From assembly GCA_016184365.1 (NCBI GenBank), contig JACPCW010000090.1, positions 1 to 47,423 of the forward strand: DNA of 47,423 bases, in the 5' to 3' direction. The DNA is from Candidatus Rokuibacteriota bacterium. GTDB taxonomy: Bacteria > Methylomirabilota > Methylomirabilia > Rokubacteriales > CSP1-6. Under the pieces are notes generated by a model that saw only the letters and a list, made by a program, of their open reading frames with translations, was not told the DNA's origin and did not search any database. This document shows positions 1 through 8,561 of the stretch, in pieces. The translations under genes and the position numbers were made by a program. Numbering within the stretch: position 1 is the first letter of the stretch; every line of letters starts with the position of its first letter.

Positions 1-1956
1 CGCGCCGTCCGTGACGGCGAGGACGCCGATGAGGTCGCCTTTCGCGCGGAGCGGCACGGCGAGCACGGACCGGTCACCGGCGCCGAGCGCCGGACGTCGC
101 AGCTCGTCGGGCAGGGACAGCCCCGGCTCGCCGTTGACGTCCCGTGTCTGCTGCGCGATCCCGCGCGCCGCGGCGCGGCCCATGATGCCGAAGTCCGCGG
201 GCAGGAGCTGGTTCGCCGTGAAGTGTCGCGCCGCCTCGCCGCCCCAGGCCACGGCACGGAGCGACCCGCTCGCCTCGATGAGACAGAGCGCCGACGAGCG
301 CGCCGCGAACACCGGCAGCACGCTCGCCACGATGCGATCGCCGATGGCCGTGACGTCGAGCGTCTCGGTCAGCGTGCGCGCGAACCCCGCCAGCTCCTCC
401 GCCTCGTGCTGCTGCCTCGTCGCTTCGGCGTACAGCCGCGCGTTCTCGAGCGCGAGCGCCGCCTGGTCGGCGAACGCCTGCGCCAGCCGGATCTCTTCCT
501 CGTTGAACGCGCGCCCGCGCCGGTCGCCGACGCCGAGACCGCCGATCACGCGGTCCTTCACCATCAGCGGCACGACGAGGACGGAGCCGTACCCGGCTTC
601 CTCGATCCGCTGTCGCGCTTCGGGCGTCAGGGTCACGCGGTCGTCGGTCAGGATGTCGGGCGTCATGACGGCGCGGCGCTCCTGCACGGCCACGCCGATC
701 ACGCCGGTGCCGCGCGGGAACACCATGCCGCGCGGGAATGCGGGCGGGGCCGTTCCGGATACCGCGAGCGCGACGAGGTCGCCCGTGTCCGCGTCCAGGC
801 GGTACACGGCCGACGTGCGCGTGTGGAGCAGCGCGCAGATCGCGTCGGCGACGCGCTGGCTGACGACCTCGGGCTCGAGCGCCTGCGCGAGCACGCGGCT
901 GACTTCACCGAGCGCCTCGGCCACGCGCCGCCGCGTCTCGCTCTCGCCGAACACGCGCGCGTTCTTGATCGCCACGGCCGCGAGCGTGCCGAACGTTTCG
1001 GCGAGGGCGATCTCGTCGGTGGACCAGTCGCGCGGCGAGCGGCTCATGCAGGCGAGCACGCCGACCAGCGTGTCCCCCACGCGCAGCGGCACGCCGAGGA
1101 ACGACGCGATGCCTTCCAGCCGGAACCACTGGCTGTTCACGAGCCGCGGGTCGTTGACGGTGTCGCGGAGCACGACGGGATGGCCGCTCGCAATGACGGT
1201 CGACGTGAGCCCGCGGCCCATGGCGAGGCGCACCTGCTGCTCGACGTCGATGCGGCGCACGCCGGCCTGCGAGTGCAGCACGAGATCGCCGCGCTCGTCG
1301 TCGACCAGCCAGGTGCGCACGACGTCGATGCCGGGCAGCGCCCGCGCGATTTCCGTGAGCCGGTCGAGCACCTCGCGGAGGTCCAGCGTGGACGCGAGCA
1401 GGCGGCTCGTCTCCACGAGACTCTCCTGCCGCGCGATCATCTCGTCGACGGACTGCTCGACCCGCTCGACGACGCGCACGGGGAAGAGGTAGATCAGCGT
1501 CGCAAGACCGACGCCGACGCCGACCGAGACGACCAGCAGCGCGGCGGTGACGCCGATCAGCCGTGCCGGCGGCACGAAGACCTCGACCGTCCACGGCTCA
1601 CCTCGCAGGCTGATCGTCGTGGCGCGACCGACGGGCGAATGCACTTCCCACCATGCCCGCGTTGGCGCCAGCGGGTAGGAATACCCGGGCACGGCCTGGC
1701 CTTTCGAGTCGAGCACCCGGATCGTCGCGATCGACCGGCCCGGCAGGAACTCCGCGAGGACCATATCGAAATCCCGGTACGGGAACTCGGCGGCGAAGTC
1801 GGCGGCGATGCGCTGCGCGTTCTGGCCGAGCGCGTCGTACTGCAGGGCGTAGTAGGTGATCGGGAGGCCGAGACTGATCAGGATCCCTGCGGCGAGGGCG
1901 AGCGGCCGGAGCCGCATCCGTAGCTGCTGCCCGAGCGCGAGCCGATGTGACGTCAT
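1..1956 (-). CDS. Membrane multi-GAF sensor protein, C-terminus cut by window edge
   Basis: The reverse strand is open from an ATG at 1956 to the window edge, 652 codons with no stop. Residues about 16-38 form a membrane segment and a second one ends near residue 165, so the first 160 residues look like a small extracytoplasmic sensor domain between two helices. Behind them come three GAF-like domains with typical phrases such as FLGVPLRVGDTLVGVLAC, VLVVPLMVKDRVIGGLGV and VLAVPLRAKGDLIGVLAV. GAF domains bind small molecules; in proteins of this layout they usually precede a histidine kinase, cyclase or SpoIIE output. That output lies outside the window, so the signalling type is unknown. The start overlaps the stop of the upstream peptidase gene by 4 nt (ATGA), implying translational coupling. 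Confidence 0.85.
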   Translation of the reverse strand, partial: MTSHRLALGQQLRMRLRPLALAAGILISLGLPITYYALQYDALGQNAQRIAADFAAEFPYRDFDMVLAEFLPGRSIATIRVLDSKGQAVPGYSYPLAPTRAWWEVHSPVGRATTISLRGEPWTVEVFVPPARLIGVTAALLVVSVGVGVGLATLIYLFPVRVVERVEQSVDEMIARQESLVETSRLLASTLDLREVLDRLTEIARALPGIDVVRTWLVDDERGDLVLHSQAGVRRIDVEQQVRLAMGRGLTSTVIASGHPVVLRDTVNDPRLVNSQWFRLEGIASFLGVPLRVGDTLVGVLACMSRSPRDWSTDEIALAETFGTLAAVAIKNARVFGESETRRRVAEALGEVSRVLAQALEPEVVSQRVADAICALLHTRTSAVYRLDADTGDLVALAVSGTAPPAFPRGMVFPRGTGVIGVAVQERRAVMTPDILTDDRVTLTPEARQRIEEAGYGSVLVVPLMVKDRVIGGLGVGDRRGRAFNEEEIRLAQAFADQAALALENARLYAEATRQQHEAEELAGFARTLTETLDVTAIGDRIVASVLPVFAARSSALCLIEASGSLRAVAWGGEAARHFTANQLLPADFGIMGRAAARGIAQQTRDVNGEPGLSLPDELRRPALGAGDRSVLAVPLRAKGDLIGVLAVTDGA

Positions 1957-3107
1957 CCAGGATCCAGGCGCACCGCGCGTCCGGACGAACATTCTAACCT
2001 CGTGGCCGCCGCCCGGGCACGGGCGATTCGCCGGTCCAGGGCCGGGTGGGAGTGGAGCAGGACCTCCTTCAGCCGGGACGGCCGTCGCTCGGCGAGATTG
2101 ATGGACGCGAGGCGCTCCATGGCGCCGATGAACGCCTCGGGATCGGCGAACCGGAACGCAAAGTCGTCCGCCTGGCGCTCCATGTGTCGTGACAGGCCGT
2201 TCATCACGGGCAGGGCGAGGATGCCGACCGCCCCGATCACCAGCGCGAGCCACGGCAGCCCGGCCGGATCCGCGATCGTCACCAGTCCGAGCGGCGCCGC
2301 CGTGGCGCGCAGCACCTGGTGCGCGATCCAGAAGCTCGCCACGGTGATGACCGCCTGCGCCGCCAGGCCGCGCCAGAGATCCCGGTGGACCTGGTGCGCC
2401 AGCTCGTGGGCCAGAACGGCTTCGATCTCCGAGGCGGTGAAGTCCCTGACCAGCGTGTCGAAGAGAATGATGCGCCGCGTGCGACCGATGCCGGCAAGCG
2501 CCGCGTTGGCGGTCCGGCTCTTGCGCGAGTGATCGACGACGAAGACGTCCATCGCCGGCACGCCGGCTCGCGCGGCGAGCGCGAGCAATCGCGCGCGAAG
2601 GTCGGCATCGCCGAGCGGCGTGAGGCGATAGAACAGCGGCACGATGACGACGGGGAAGACGGTCGCGACGACGACGGACAGGCCCCACACGATCGCCGCA
2701 GCGATGAGCCACCACAGCGCGCTGGTGCGGAGCAGGAGATAGATCACCTCGACCGTCACGAGCGCGAACGCACCGCCGAGCGCTGCGGCCTTGGCGCGGT
2801 CCAGCAGCCACGCGCCGATCGGCTGATGAAGCAGCCCGTACTGGCGGGGCAGGTGATAGCCGCGCAGCCACGCGAGCGGAAAGCCGACGACGGCGCTCGC
2901 GGCGCCGACACCGACGGCCACGGCCGCGACCTCGATCCACCACATCGACGTCGCGCGCCGCGCGACGTCGGCCATCGCGTGCGCACCGCCCATCCACGCG
3001 AGGGCGCCGAGCACGACCGCGTCGAGCGCGAGGCCCGCGACGCCGAGCACGAGCTGCAGCCGGTGATACCGGACGGCCGATCGATCGCTCACGGCACGAT
3101 TGTCCAT
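1953..3107 (-). CDS. M48 family (Ste24-like) integral-membrane zinc metallopeptidase
   Basis: A 384-residue membrane protein with the zinc motif HELAH at about residues 234-238. A downstream RHMERQADDFA segment supplies the expected third ligand Glu. The stretch HSRKSRTANAALAGIGRTRR before the zinc site matches the Ste24/CAAX-protease pattern (S-R..NA..xG..R.I.L.DTL). At least five hydrophobic segments surround the active site. These enzymes degrade or process membrane and lipidated proteins at the inner membrane. I chose ATG 3107; an in-frame ATG ten codons upstream is also possible and neither has a clear ribosome-binding site. The gene is divergent from moxR and overlaps the GAF sensor by 4 nt, so protease and sensor are probably co-expressed. 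Confidence 0.9.
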   Translation of the reverse strand: MDNRAVSDRSAVRYHRLQLVLGVAGLALDAVVLGALAWMGGAHAMADVARRATSMWWIEVAAVAVGVGAASAVVGFPLAWLRGYHLPRQYGLLHQPIGAWLLDRAKAAALGGAFALVTVEVIYLLLRTSALWWLIAAAIVWGLSVVVATVFPVVIVPLFYRLTPLGDADLRARLLALAARAGVPAMDVFVVDHSRKSRTANAALAGIGRTRRIILFDTLVRDFTASEIEAVLAHELAHQVHRDLWRGLAAQAVITVASFWIAHQVLRATAAPLGLVTIADPAGLPWLALVIGAVGILALPVMNGLSRHMERQADDFAFRFADPEAFIGAMERLASINLAERRPSRLKEVLLHSHPALDRRIARARAAATRLECSSGRAVRLDPG

Positions 3108-3169
3108 GGGCCCGTTGTAGAATGAACCGTTGTGCACGTCATCCGTTCACGCATGAGGAAGGAGCTGCA

Positions 3170-4078
3170 ATGTTCGAGTCCGTCGAAGACGTCCAGCAGC
3201 GGTTCCGGGACGCCCGTTACATCGCGAATCGTCGCATCTCGACGGTCGTGTATCTCGCCGAGCGCATGGGTCGCCCGGTCCTCATCGAGGGACCGGCGGG
3301 CGTCGGAAAGACCGAGCTGGCGAAGACGCTCTCGGAGCTGACCGGCCGCAAGCTGATCCGGCTCCAGTGCTACGAAGGGCTCGACGAAGGCAAGGCCCTC
3401 TACGAGTGGAAGTACGCCAAGCAGCTGCTCTACACGCAGCTCCTGCGCGACCGTATCGGTGAGCTGATCGCCGACGCGCCGTCGCTGCCCGACGCGGTCG
3501 CGAAGATCGCGGGCCAGGAAGACGCGTTCTTCTCGTTCCGCTTCCTGTCGGCGCGGCCGCTGCTCGCGGCGATCCTCGCCGACGATCCGGTCGTGCTGCT
3601 CGTCGACGAGATCGACAAGGCGGAGCCGGAGTTCGAAGCCTTCCTGCTCGAGGTGCTGTCGGACTTCCAGGTGTCCGTGCCGGAGCTCGGCACGATCCGC
3701 GCGAAGCACATCCCGCTCGTGGTGCTGACGTCGAACAACGCGCGCGAGCTGTCCGACGGTCTCAAGCGCCGCTGTCTGCATCTCTTCATCGACTTCCCGG
3801 CGCCGGCCGACGAGCTCGAGATCATCCGCATGAAGGTGCCGCAGATTCCGGACGAGCTCGGCCGCGCCGTGGTCGACGCGGTGCAGAAGATCCGCGGCCT
3901 CGACCTCCGCAAGCCACCGTCGGTGTCGGAGTCGCTCGACTGGGCGCGGTCGCTCGTGATCCTGAACGCCAGGCAGCTCGACGCCGCGCTGGTGGAGTCG
4001 ACGCTGACGATGCTCGTGAAGTACGAGAAGGATCTGGAGCGGGTCAAGGGCGCGCTCGACAAGGTGCTCGCGGGATGA
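3170..4078 (+). CDS. MoxR-type AAA+ ATPase
   Basis: This 302-residue MoxR-family ATPase has Walker A GPAGVGKT at 41-48, Walker B VVLLVDEIDK at 141-150, and sensor-1 VVLTSNNARELSDGLKRRC. MoxR ATPases work with VWA-domain partners as metal-insertion or assembly chaperones. The next gene is exactly such a partner, as in the CoxD/CoxE pair of CO-dehydrogenase clusters, although no coxSML genes are in this window. I chose ATG 3170 because it follows an AGGAAGGAG ribosome-binding site; a longer reading frame from 3122 has no such site. A TAGAAT hexamer at 3118-3123 is a plausible -10 box. Confidence 0.92.
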   Translation: MFESVEDVQQRFRDARYIANRRISTVVYLAERMGRPVLIEGPAGVGKTELAKTLSELTGRKLIRLQCYEGLDEGKALYEWKYAKQLLYTQLLRDRIGELIADAPSLPDAVAKIAGQEDAFFSFRFLSARPLLAAILADDPVVLLVDEIDKAEPEFEAFLLEVLSDFQVSVPELGTIRAKHIPLVVLTSNNARELSDGLKRRCLHLFIDFPAPADELEIIRMKVPQIPDELGRAVVDAVQKIRGLDLRKPPSVSESLDWARSLVILNARQLDAALVESTLTMLVKYEKDLERVKGALDKVLAG

Positions 4079-4084
4079 AGCGAA

Positions 4085-4213
4085 TCGAGGGGCGTCGCGA
4101 AGTCGAGGGGCGCCCCGGGGTCGAGGGGCGTCGCGAAGTCGAGGGGCGCCCCGGGTCCCCCGGGGCGCCTCCGAGCGACAGGGGGTAAAGGGGGCCCGTT
4201 CGAGGCCCCCTTT
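4085..4213 (+). repeat. Tandem 36-nt repeat plus copy (a) of the double-hairpin element
   Basis: Two 36-nt units lie at 4085-4120 and 4121-4155, each made of two 18-nt halves beginning TCGAGGGGCG. Next is a perfect 11-bp hairpin with arms GGCGCCCCGGG (4145-4155) and CCCGGGGCGCC (4159-4169) and triloop TCC. After a CCGAGCG linker comes a perfect 10-bp hairpin with arms AAAGGGGGCC (4187-4196) and GGCCCCCTTT (4204-4213) and loop CGTTCGA. The second hairpin ends 1 nt before the ATG of the VWA gene, leaving no room for a Shine-Dalgarno site. The layout matches the elements at 20 kb, 22.5 kb, 30 kb and 45 kb. Confidence 0.8.
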
Positions 4214-4214
4214 C

Positions 4215-5627
4215 ATGATGGACAAGAGAATCCTCGAGTTCATCGGCGACCTGCGGCGCGCCGAGCTCCGGATCTCGCCGTCGGAAGCGCTCGACGCGCT
4301 GTCCGCCGCCGGCGAGATCGGGTTCGACAGCCGCGAGGGATTCAAGTCGGCGCTCGCGGCGACGCTCGTGAAGGAAGCGCGCGACGAGCCGACGTTCGAG
4401 CGCATCTTCAACCTCTACTTCCTCGACCTCCAGGCGCTCGGCGAAGGCGTGCGGAAGGCGCTCGGCCCCGAGGATCCGCGCATCCAGGATCTGCTCAACC
4501 AGGCGCTGGACCAGGCGGACTTCGATCTCGACGAGATGACCGAGCTGCTCCTGCGCGGCGGCGGCAGCGAGATGGAGATGGCGATCCGCGCGGGCTCGCA
4601 GAACGCCGGGCTCGAGCGGCTGATGTACTTCCTCCAGGTCGGGTATTTCTCGCGGCGCATCCAGGACCGCTTCGACTGGTCGGCCATCGAGCAGGACATC
4701 GAGAAGCTGATGAAGCTGCTCGAGGAGCGTGGCCTCGACCCCGGGCAGCTCGCGCGCATCCGCAACTACCTCGATCTGCGACTCGAAGCGTTCCGCCGCA
4801 TGATCCGCCAGCACGTCGAGCGCGAGCTGGAGCGGCGCGCGTGGCGCCAGGGCGAGCGGCTGACGCGCGAGATGCTCGCGGAGAAGCCGCTGTTCGCGCT
4901 GACCGCCGACGAGGTCGCGCAGATGAAGACCGTCGTCGCGCGCCTGGCCCGGCGGATCAAGGACGCGCTCGCGCTCCGCCAGCGCCAGGAGCAGCGCGGC
5001 CGCATCGACACGCGGCGCACGATTCGCAAGAGCATGGCGTACGGCGGCATCCCGATGGAGATCTTCCTGCGCCGGCGCCATCGCGAGAAGCCGAAGCTCA
5101 TCACGATCTGCGACGTCTCGGACTCGGTGCGGAACGCGTCGCGCTTCATGCTCCAGCTCGTGTGGAGCCTGCAGGAGTGCTTCAGCCGCGTCCGCTCGTA
5201 CGTCTTCGTCTCGGAGATCGCGGAAGTGACGCAGGCGTTCAACACGACGCCCGTCGAGCGCGCCATCGAGTGGGCGCTGAAAGCCGCGCCCGTCGACTAT
5301 CACTGCCGGTCGGACTTCGGGTACGCGTGGAGCCGCTTCGTGCGCACCGAGCTGGAGAGCCTCGACCGCAAGACGACGATCATGATCCTCGGGGACGCCC
5401 GGAACAACTACAACGACCCGCAGGCGTGGGCGCTCCGGCTCATGCGCGAGCGCGTCAAGGGGATCATCTGGCTGAACCCCGAGGGCCAGTGGGGCTGGGG
5501 CATCGGCGACAGCGTGATGCCGCTCTACTCGCCGGCGTGCGACATCGTGCGCGAGTGCCGCACCATCGCGCAGCTCGGCGAAGTGGTGGACAACCTCGTC
5601 CACCAGTGGTGGCGCCGCGGCCGATAG
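4215..5627 (+). CDS. VWA domain-containing protein, CoxE-like
   Basis: A 470-residue protein with a helical N-terminal region and a C-terminal von Willebrand A domain. A MIDAS motif DVSDS lies near residue 300, preceded by the basic linker DTRRTIRKSMAYGG typical of CoxE-like proteins. It probably acts with the MoxR ATPase directly upstream, as MoxR-VWA pairs do in maturing metalloenzymes; no client enzyme is encoded beside it. ATG 4215 is the first start, with a second in-frame ATG immediately after it. There is no ribosome-binding site because a perfect GC-rich hairpin ends 1 nt before the start codon, so translation initiation may depend on that structure or on a leaderless or processed transcript. 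Confidence 0.9.
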   Translation: MMDKRILEFIGDLRRAELRISPSEALDALSAAGEIGFDSREGFKSALAATLVKEARDEPTFERIFNLYFLDLQALGEGVRKALGPEDPRIQDLLNQALDQADFDLDEMTELLLRGGGSEMEMAIRAGSQNAGLERLMYFLQVGYFSRRIQDRFDWSAIEQDIEKLMKLLEERGLDPGQLARIRNYLDLRLEAFRRMIRQHVERELERRAWRQGERLTREMLAEKPLFALTADEVAQMKTVVARLARRIKDALALRQRQEQRGRIDTRRTIRKSMAYGGIPMEIFLRRRHREKPKLITICDVSDSVRNASRFMLQLVWSLQECFSRVRSYVFVSEIAEVTQAFNTTPVERAIEWALKAAPVDYHCRSDFGYAWSRFVRTELESLDRKTTIMILGDARNNYNDPQAWALRLMRERVKGIIWLNPEGQWGWGIGDSVMPLYSPACDIVRECRTIAQLGEVVDNLVHQWWRRGR

Positions 5628-5730
5628 CGCTCCGCCGCGCGCCCCCCGAACGCCGGCGCTCGTCAAGGCCGCGCTGGCGCTCGCCGCCGCCGTCGTCACG
5701 CTCGTCGCCCTCGAAGTCGGTCTCCGCGTC

Positions 5731-6762
5731 GTGTTCGCGCTGTCCAACACGTCGATCGCCGCGTATCGCCCGTCCTTCTATGACGCCGCGACGGACGCCC
5801 AGTTCGACCGGCGGCGGTTCGTGACGCACCCCTTCGTGCCGTATGCGCCGCGTCCCCACGACGCGCGCACGCTCGTGATGCACCGGAAGGAGATCGCCGC
5901 GGACGTCGCGTACCGCTATCGCAACAACAGCCTCGGGTTCCGCACGCCGGAGCGGCCGCTGGCGAAGCCGCCGGGCACGCGTCGCATCGTCACGCTCGGC
6001 GGGTCGACGACGTGGGACGGCCCGGACGACGACACCACGTGGCCCGCGCTGCTCGAGAAGCGGCTGAACGCGCACTACGCCGGACGCGGCGAGCGCGTGG
6101 AGGTCGTGAATCTCGCCGTCGACGGCGCGCCGTCCGCCGTGTCGCTCCAGTGGCTCGCGCTGCTCGGCGTCGCGTATGCGCCGGATCTGGTCATCAGCGG
6201 CGACGGCGTCAACGACTTCGCGGCGTCGTTCTATCCCGGGATCGCGCCGGACTACCGCAATGCCATGCGCAGGTTCGACGACGCGATCACCAGCGTGCAG
6301 CTGTCGCTGCCGCCGTGGGCGTTTGCGAGCTATCTCGTCTCGGTCGCGAGCGCGCGCTACGACACGTGGCGCAACGGCGGCATCCCGCTGAACGTGCACG
6401 CCCAGATGTTCGCGCCGATCAATCGCCTGCCCCGCAGCGACACTCCGCTCGCGTCGATCGCGCTCCACCAGCGGAACGTGAAGGCGATGCGCGGCATTGC
6501 GACCGAGCACGGCGCGCGATTCCTCGCGAACGTGCCGCACTGGGCGACGGTGTCACCGGTCCTCGACACCTACGACCGCGCGATGCGGGAGTTCTTCGCG
6601 CGGGAGCGGATCGCGTACGTCGATCTGCAGGCGGCGCTGCCGCACGGCGATGCGTCGCTTCACGTCGATCCCGTGCACTGGACGGTGAAGGGGCTGCATG
6701 CGGTCGCCGACGAATGGTTCCAGCGGATCGTCGCGGACGATCTGCTCGGCCTCGGGCGGTGA
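5731..6762 (+). CDS. SGNH/GDSL-type hydrolase domain protein
   Basis: The SGNH blocks are visible: GGSTTWDG (block I with the nucleophile Ser), SGDGVNDF (block III), and near the end DPVHWTVKG, which holds the catalytic Asp-x-x-His. Enzymes of this family are esterases or acyl hydrolases, often acting on cell-envelope polysaccharides. GTG 5731 is the first standard start after the VWA gene. The frame is nevertheless open upstream, and codons 5656-5730 encode a convincing membrane helix (ALVKAALALAAAVVTLVALE). The real protein therefore probably starts earlier, from a non-standard codon or inside the VWA gene, and is membrane-anchored with an extracytoplasmic catalytic domain. Confidence 0.75.
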   Translation: MFALSNTSIAAYRPSFYDAATDAQFDRRRFVTHPFVPYAPRPHDARTLVMHRKEIAADVAYRYRNNSLGFRTPERPLAKPPGTRRIVTLGGSTTWDGPDDDTTWPALLEKRLNAHYAGRGERVEVVNLAVDGAPSAVSLQWLALLGVAYAPDLVISGDGVNDFAASFYPGIAPDYRNAMRRFDDAITSVQLSLPPWAFASYLVSVASARYDTWRNGGIPLNVHAQMFAPINRLPRSDTPLASIALHQRNVKAMRGIATEHGARFLANVPHWATVSPVLDTYDRAMREFFARERIAYVDLQAALPHGDASLHVDPVHWTVKGLHAVADEWFQRIVADDLLGLGR

Positions 6763-6808
6763 GCCTGGTGTATCGAACGCTGGACACGACAGGGCATCGA
6801 ACCGTCCG

Positions 6809-6814
6809 TAGAAT
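6809..6814 (+). promoter_or_regulatory. Candidate -10 box TAGAAT for near-leaderless transcript
   Basis: TAGAAT lies 6 nt before GTG 6821 and 9 nt before ATG 6824 of the retropepsin-like gene. A start site 6-7 nt downstream would fall on or next to the start codon. No convincing -35 hexamer is seen. Confidence 0.4.
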
Positions 6815-6823
6815 GACCGCGTG

Positions 6824-7174
6824 ATGGGACTCACGTACATCGAAGGTATCGCGAGCGGTCCAGCCGGCTCCCGACCTGTCCGTTTTCTCGTGGACAGCGG
6901 CGCGAGATACAGCCTGCTCCCGACGGAGATCTGGACCGCGCTCGGACTCACGCCGCATCGCCGCGTCACCTTCGTGCTGGCGGACGGTACGCAGATCGAG
7001 CGCGACGTGTCCGAGTGCCACATCGCGCTGCCGCAAGGTCACGGCCACAGTCCCGTCATCCTCGGCGAGGGCGGCGATGAGGCGCTGCTCGGCGTCGTGA
7101 CGCTCGAGATCCTTGGGCTCGTGCTGCATCCGTTCAACCGCACGCTGCAGCCCGCGCGCCTGCTGCTCGCCTGA
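6824..7174 (+). CDS. Retropepsin-like aspartic protease domain protein
   Basis: A single-domain protein of about 116 residues with the aspartic-protease signature FLVDSGARYSLLP near residue 23 and a second conserved hydrophobic-Gly segment (LLGVVTLEILGLVLHP) near the end. Bacterial retropepsin-like proteins of this length act as homodimers, each chain giving one catalytic Asp; the substrate is unknown. The C-terminal AILG/LLG-type block is what separates this family from chance DSG motifs. ATG 6824 is preferred over GTG 6821. A TAGAAT box ends 9 nt upstream and there is no ribosome-binding site, so the mRNA may be leaderless. Confidence 0.8.
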   Translation: MGLTYIEGIASGPAGSRPVRFLVDSGARYSLLPTEIWTALGLTPHRRVTFVLADGTQIERDVSECHIALPQGHGHSPVILGEGGDEALLGVVTLEILGLVLHPFNRTLQPARLLLA

Positions 7175-7240
7175 CACGTTCCCTGCCGGGTTGCCACCGG
7201 GCCGTATGATCGAATCACCACTGGAGATCGAGGTCCGCCC

Positions 7241-7921
7241 ATGCGCCGGTTCCCGCTCGCGTCGCTCACGGTGCCCGTCGTCACCCTTCTGCTCGCCGCT
7301 CCGGCGCCCGAGCGCGCGCTCGCGCAGGACGAGTGCGTCGTCGTCGAGGACTTCGCCAAGGCGAAGGTCGGTCAGCTCCCGGGCGACTGGAAGCTGCGCA
7401 AGGACGCCGGGAAGGGCGTCTATGCCGTCCGTGAGGACGGCGGCAAACGGTTCCTCCGCGCGCAGGCGAAAGGCGTCGACATCCAGGCGGCGAAGCAGCA
7501 CGAATGGAATCTCGACGACTATCCCGTGCTCGCCTGGCGGTGGCGGCCCGTCGACTTCCCGAAGGGCGCCGACGAGCGCGAATCCGGCAGGAACGACAGC
7601 GCGCTCGCCGTCTACATGCTGGTGCCGTACTCCAAGGTGCGCGGCCCGAAGGCCATGAAGTACGTCTGGAGCGAGCGCGTGCCGGCCGGCACACGGCTCG
7701 AGTCGAATATGGGGCTCACGAAGGTGCGCGTGCTGCGCAGCGGCGCGGACAAGAAGGGCGAATGGGTCGAGGAGCGCGTGAACGTCCGCGAAGACTTCAT
7801 GACAGGCTTCGGCACGAAGGAGGTGCCGAAGCCCGTGGGGATCGCGGTCCTCACCGACTCGGACGAAACGAGCTCGACGGCGACCGGCGACTACGCGGAT
7901 TTCCGCGTCTGCCGCAAGTAG
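7241..7921 (+). CDS. DUF3047 family exported protein
   Basis: A 226-residue protein with an N-terminal signal peptide (MRRFPLASLTVPVVTLLLAA..) and the DUF3047 pattern: an early EDF...W segment, LAWRWRP in the middle, an RNDSALAVYML strand, and a final VLTDSDET...DYADF block. DUF3047 proteins have a beta-sandwich-like pattern and no established function; this one is predicted to be periplasmic. It is probably transcribed from its own promoter: TATGAT sits at 7205-7210, about 30 nt upstream, with a weak GAGG near 7230. Confidence 0.85.
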   Translation: MRRFPLASLTVPVVTLLLAAPAPERALAQDECVVVEDFAKAKVGQLPGDWKLRKDAGKGVYAVREDGGKRFLRAQAKGVDIQAAKQHEWNLDDYPVLAWRWRPVDFPKGADERESGRNDSALAVYMLVPYSKVRGPKAMKYVWSERVPAGTRLESNMGLTKVRVLRSGADKKGEWVEERVNVREDFMTGFGTKEVPKPVGIAVLTDSDETSSTATGDYADFRVCRK

Positions 7922-7928
7922 TCACCGC

Positions 7929-8486
7929 GTGGCCGACGTCGTCGCCGAGCGCGCGTTCCCGGACGGCCGCGTGCTGCGCGTCTGCCACGGCGACCTGACG
8001 GAGGAGGCCGTCGACGCGATCGTGAACGCCGCGAACGAACACCTGGCGCATGGCGGCGGCGTCGCGGGCGCGATCGTGCGGCGCGGCGGGCCGGAGATCC
8101 AGCGCGCGAGCGACGCGTGGGTGCGGGCCAACGGCCCGGCGGCGCACGATCGGCCAGCGCTGACCGGCGCCGGCCGGCTGTCATGCCGTGCCGTCATCCA
8201 CGCCGTCGGACCGGTCTGGGGTTCCGGCGACGAGGACCGCAAGCTCGTGACCGCGTACACGGCCGCGCTCGAGCTGGCCGAGGATCAGCGGTTCGGCTCG
8301 ATCGCGTTTCCGTCGATCTCCACCGGGATCTTCGGCTTCCCCGTCGAGCGCGCGGCGCCGCTGGCCGTCGGCGCGGTCGCGAAATTCTGGAGCACTGATC
8401 GCCGAACGTTCGTGACGGAAGTGCATTTCACCATCATCGACCGGCCAACGGTGGACGCGTTCGAACGGGCGCTGGGCGTGATCTGA
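7929..8486 (+). CDS. Macro domain (ADP-ribose-binding) protein
   Basis: A 185-residue single macro domain. It has the ADP-ribose-binding segments GDLTEEAVDAIVNAANEHL and HGGGVAGAIVRRGG near the N-terminus and the phosphate-binding loop SISTGIFGFP at about residues 118-127. It likely binds or hydrolyses ADP-ribose adducts or O-acetyl-ADP-ribose. The start is GTG 7929, 7 nt behind the stop of the DUF3047 gene, so the two are probably co-transcribed. A strong hairpin follows the stop codon immediately and likely ends the transcript. Confidence 0.9.
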   Translation: MADVVAERAFPDGRVLRVCHGDLTEEAVDAIVNAANEHLAHGGGVAGAIVRRGGPEIQRASDAWVRANGPAAHDRPALTGAGRLSCRAVIHAVGPVWGSGDEDRKLVTAYTAALELAEDQRFGSIAFPSISTGIFGFPVERAAPLAVGAVAKFWSTDRRTFVTEVHFTIIDRPTVDAFERALGVI

Positions 8487-8521
8487 GCCCACGCCGCCGG
8501 GCGTGGCCCGACGGCGTGGGC
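8487..8521 (+). terminator. Hairpin terminator candidate after macro-domain gene
   Basis: A perfect 10-bp inverted repeat, GCCCACGCCG (8487-8496) and CGGCGTGGGC (8512-8521), with a 15-nt loop, starts right behind the macro-domain stop codon. There is no clear U-tract. It also lies between convergent transcripts, so it may act in both directions. Confidence 0.55.
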
Positions 8522-8561
8522 GTCACATTCGTCGTGATCAGAACTGTCTCGGCGGAGACGT

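Noticed and set aside
3170-4078. MoxR ATPase as the missing GvpN of the gas-vesicle system
   Set aside because: GvpN is a relative of MoxR, but this gene is 16 kb away, on the other strand, and paired with a VWA protein, which is the normal MoxR arrangement.
3170-5627. CO dehydrogenase accessory cluster (coxD/coxE)
   Set aside because: The MoxR-VWA pair is similar to CoxD/CoxE, but no coxL, coxM, coxS or coxF gene is in the window, so a link to CO oxidation is not supported.
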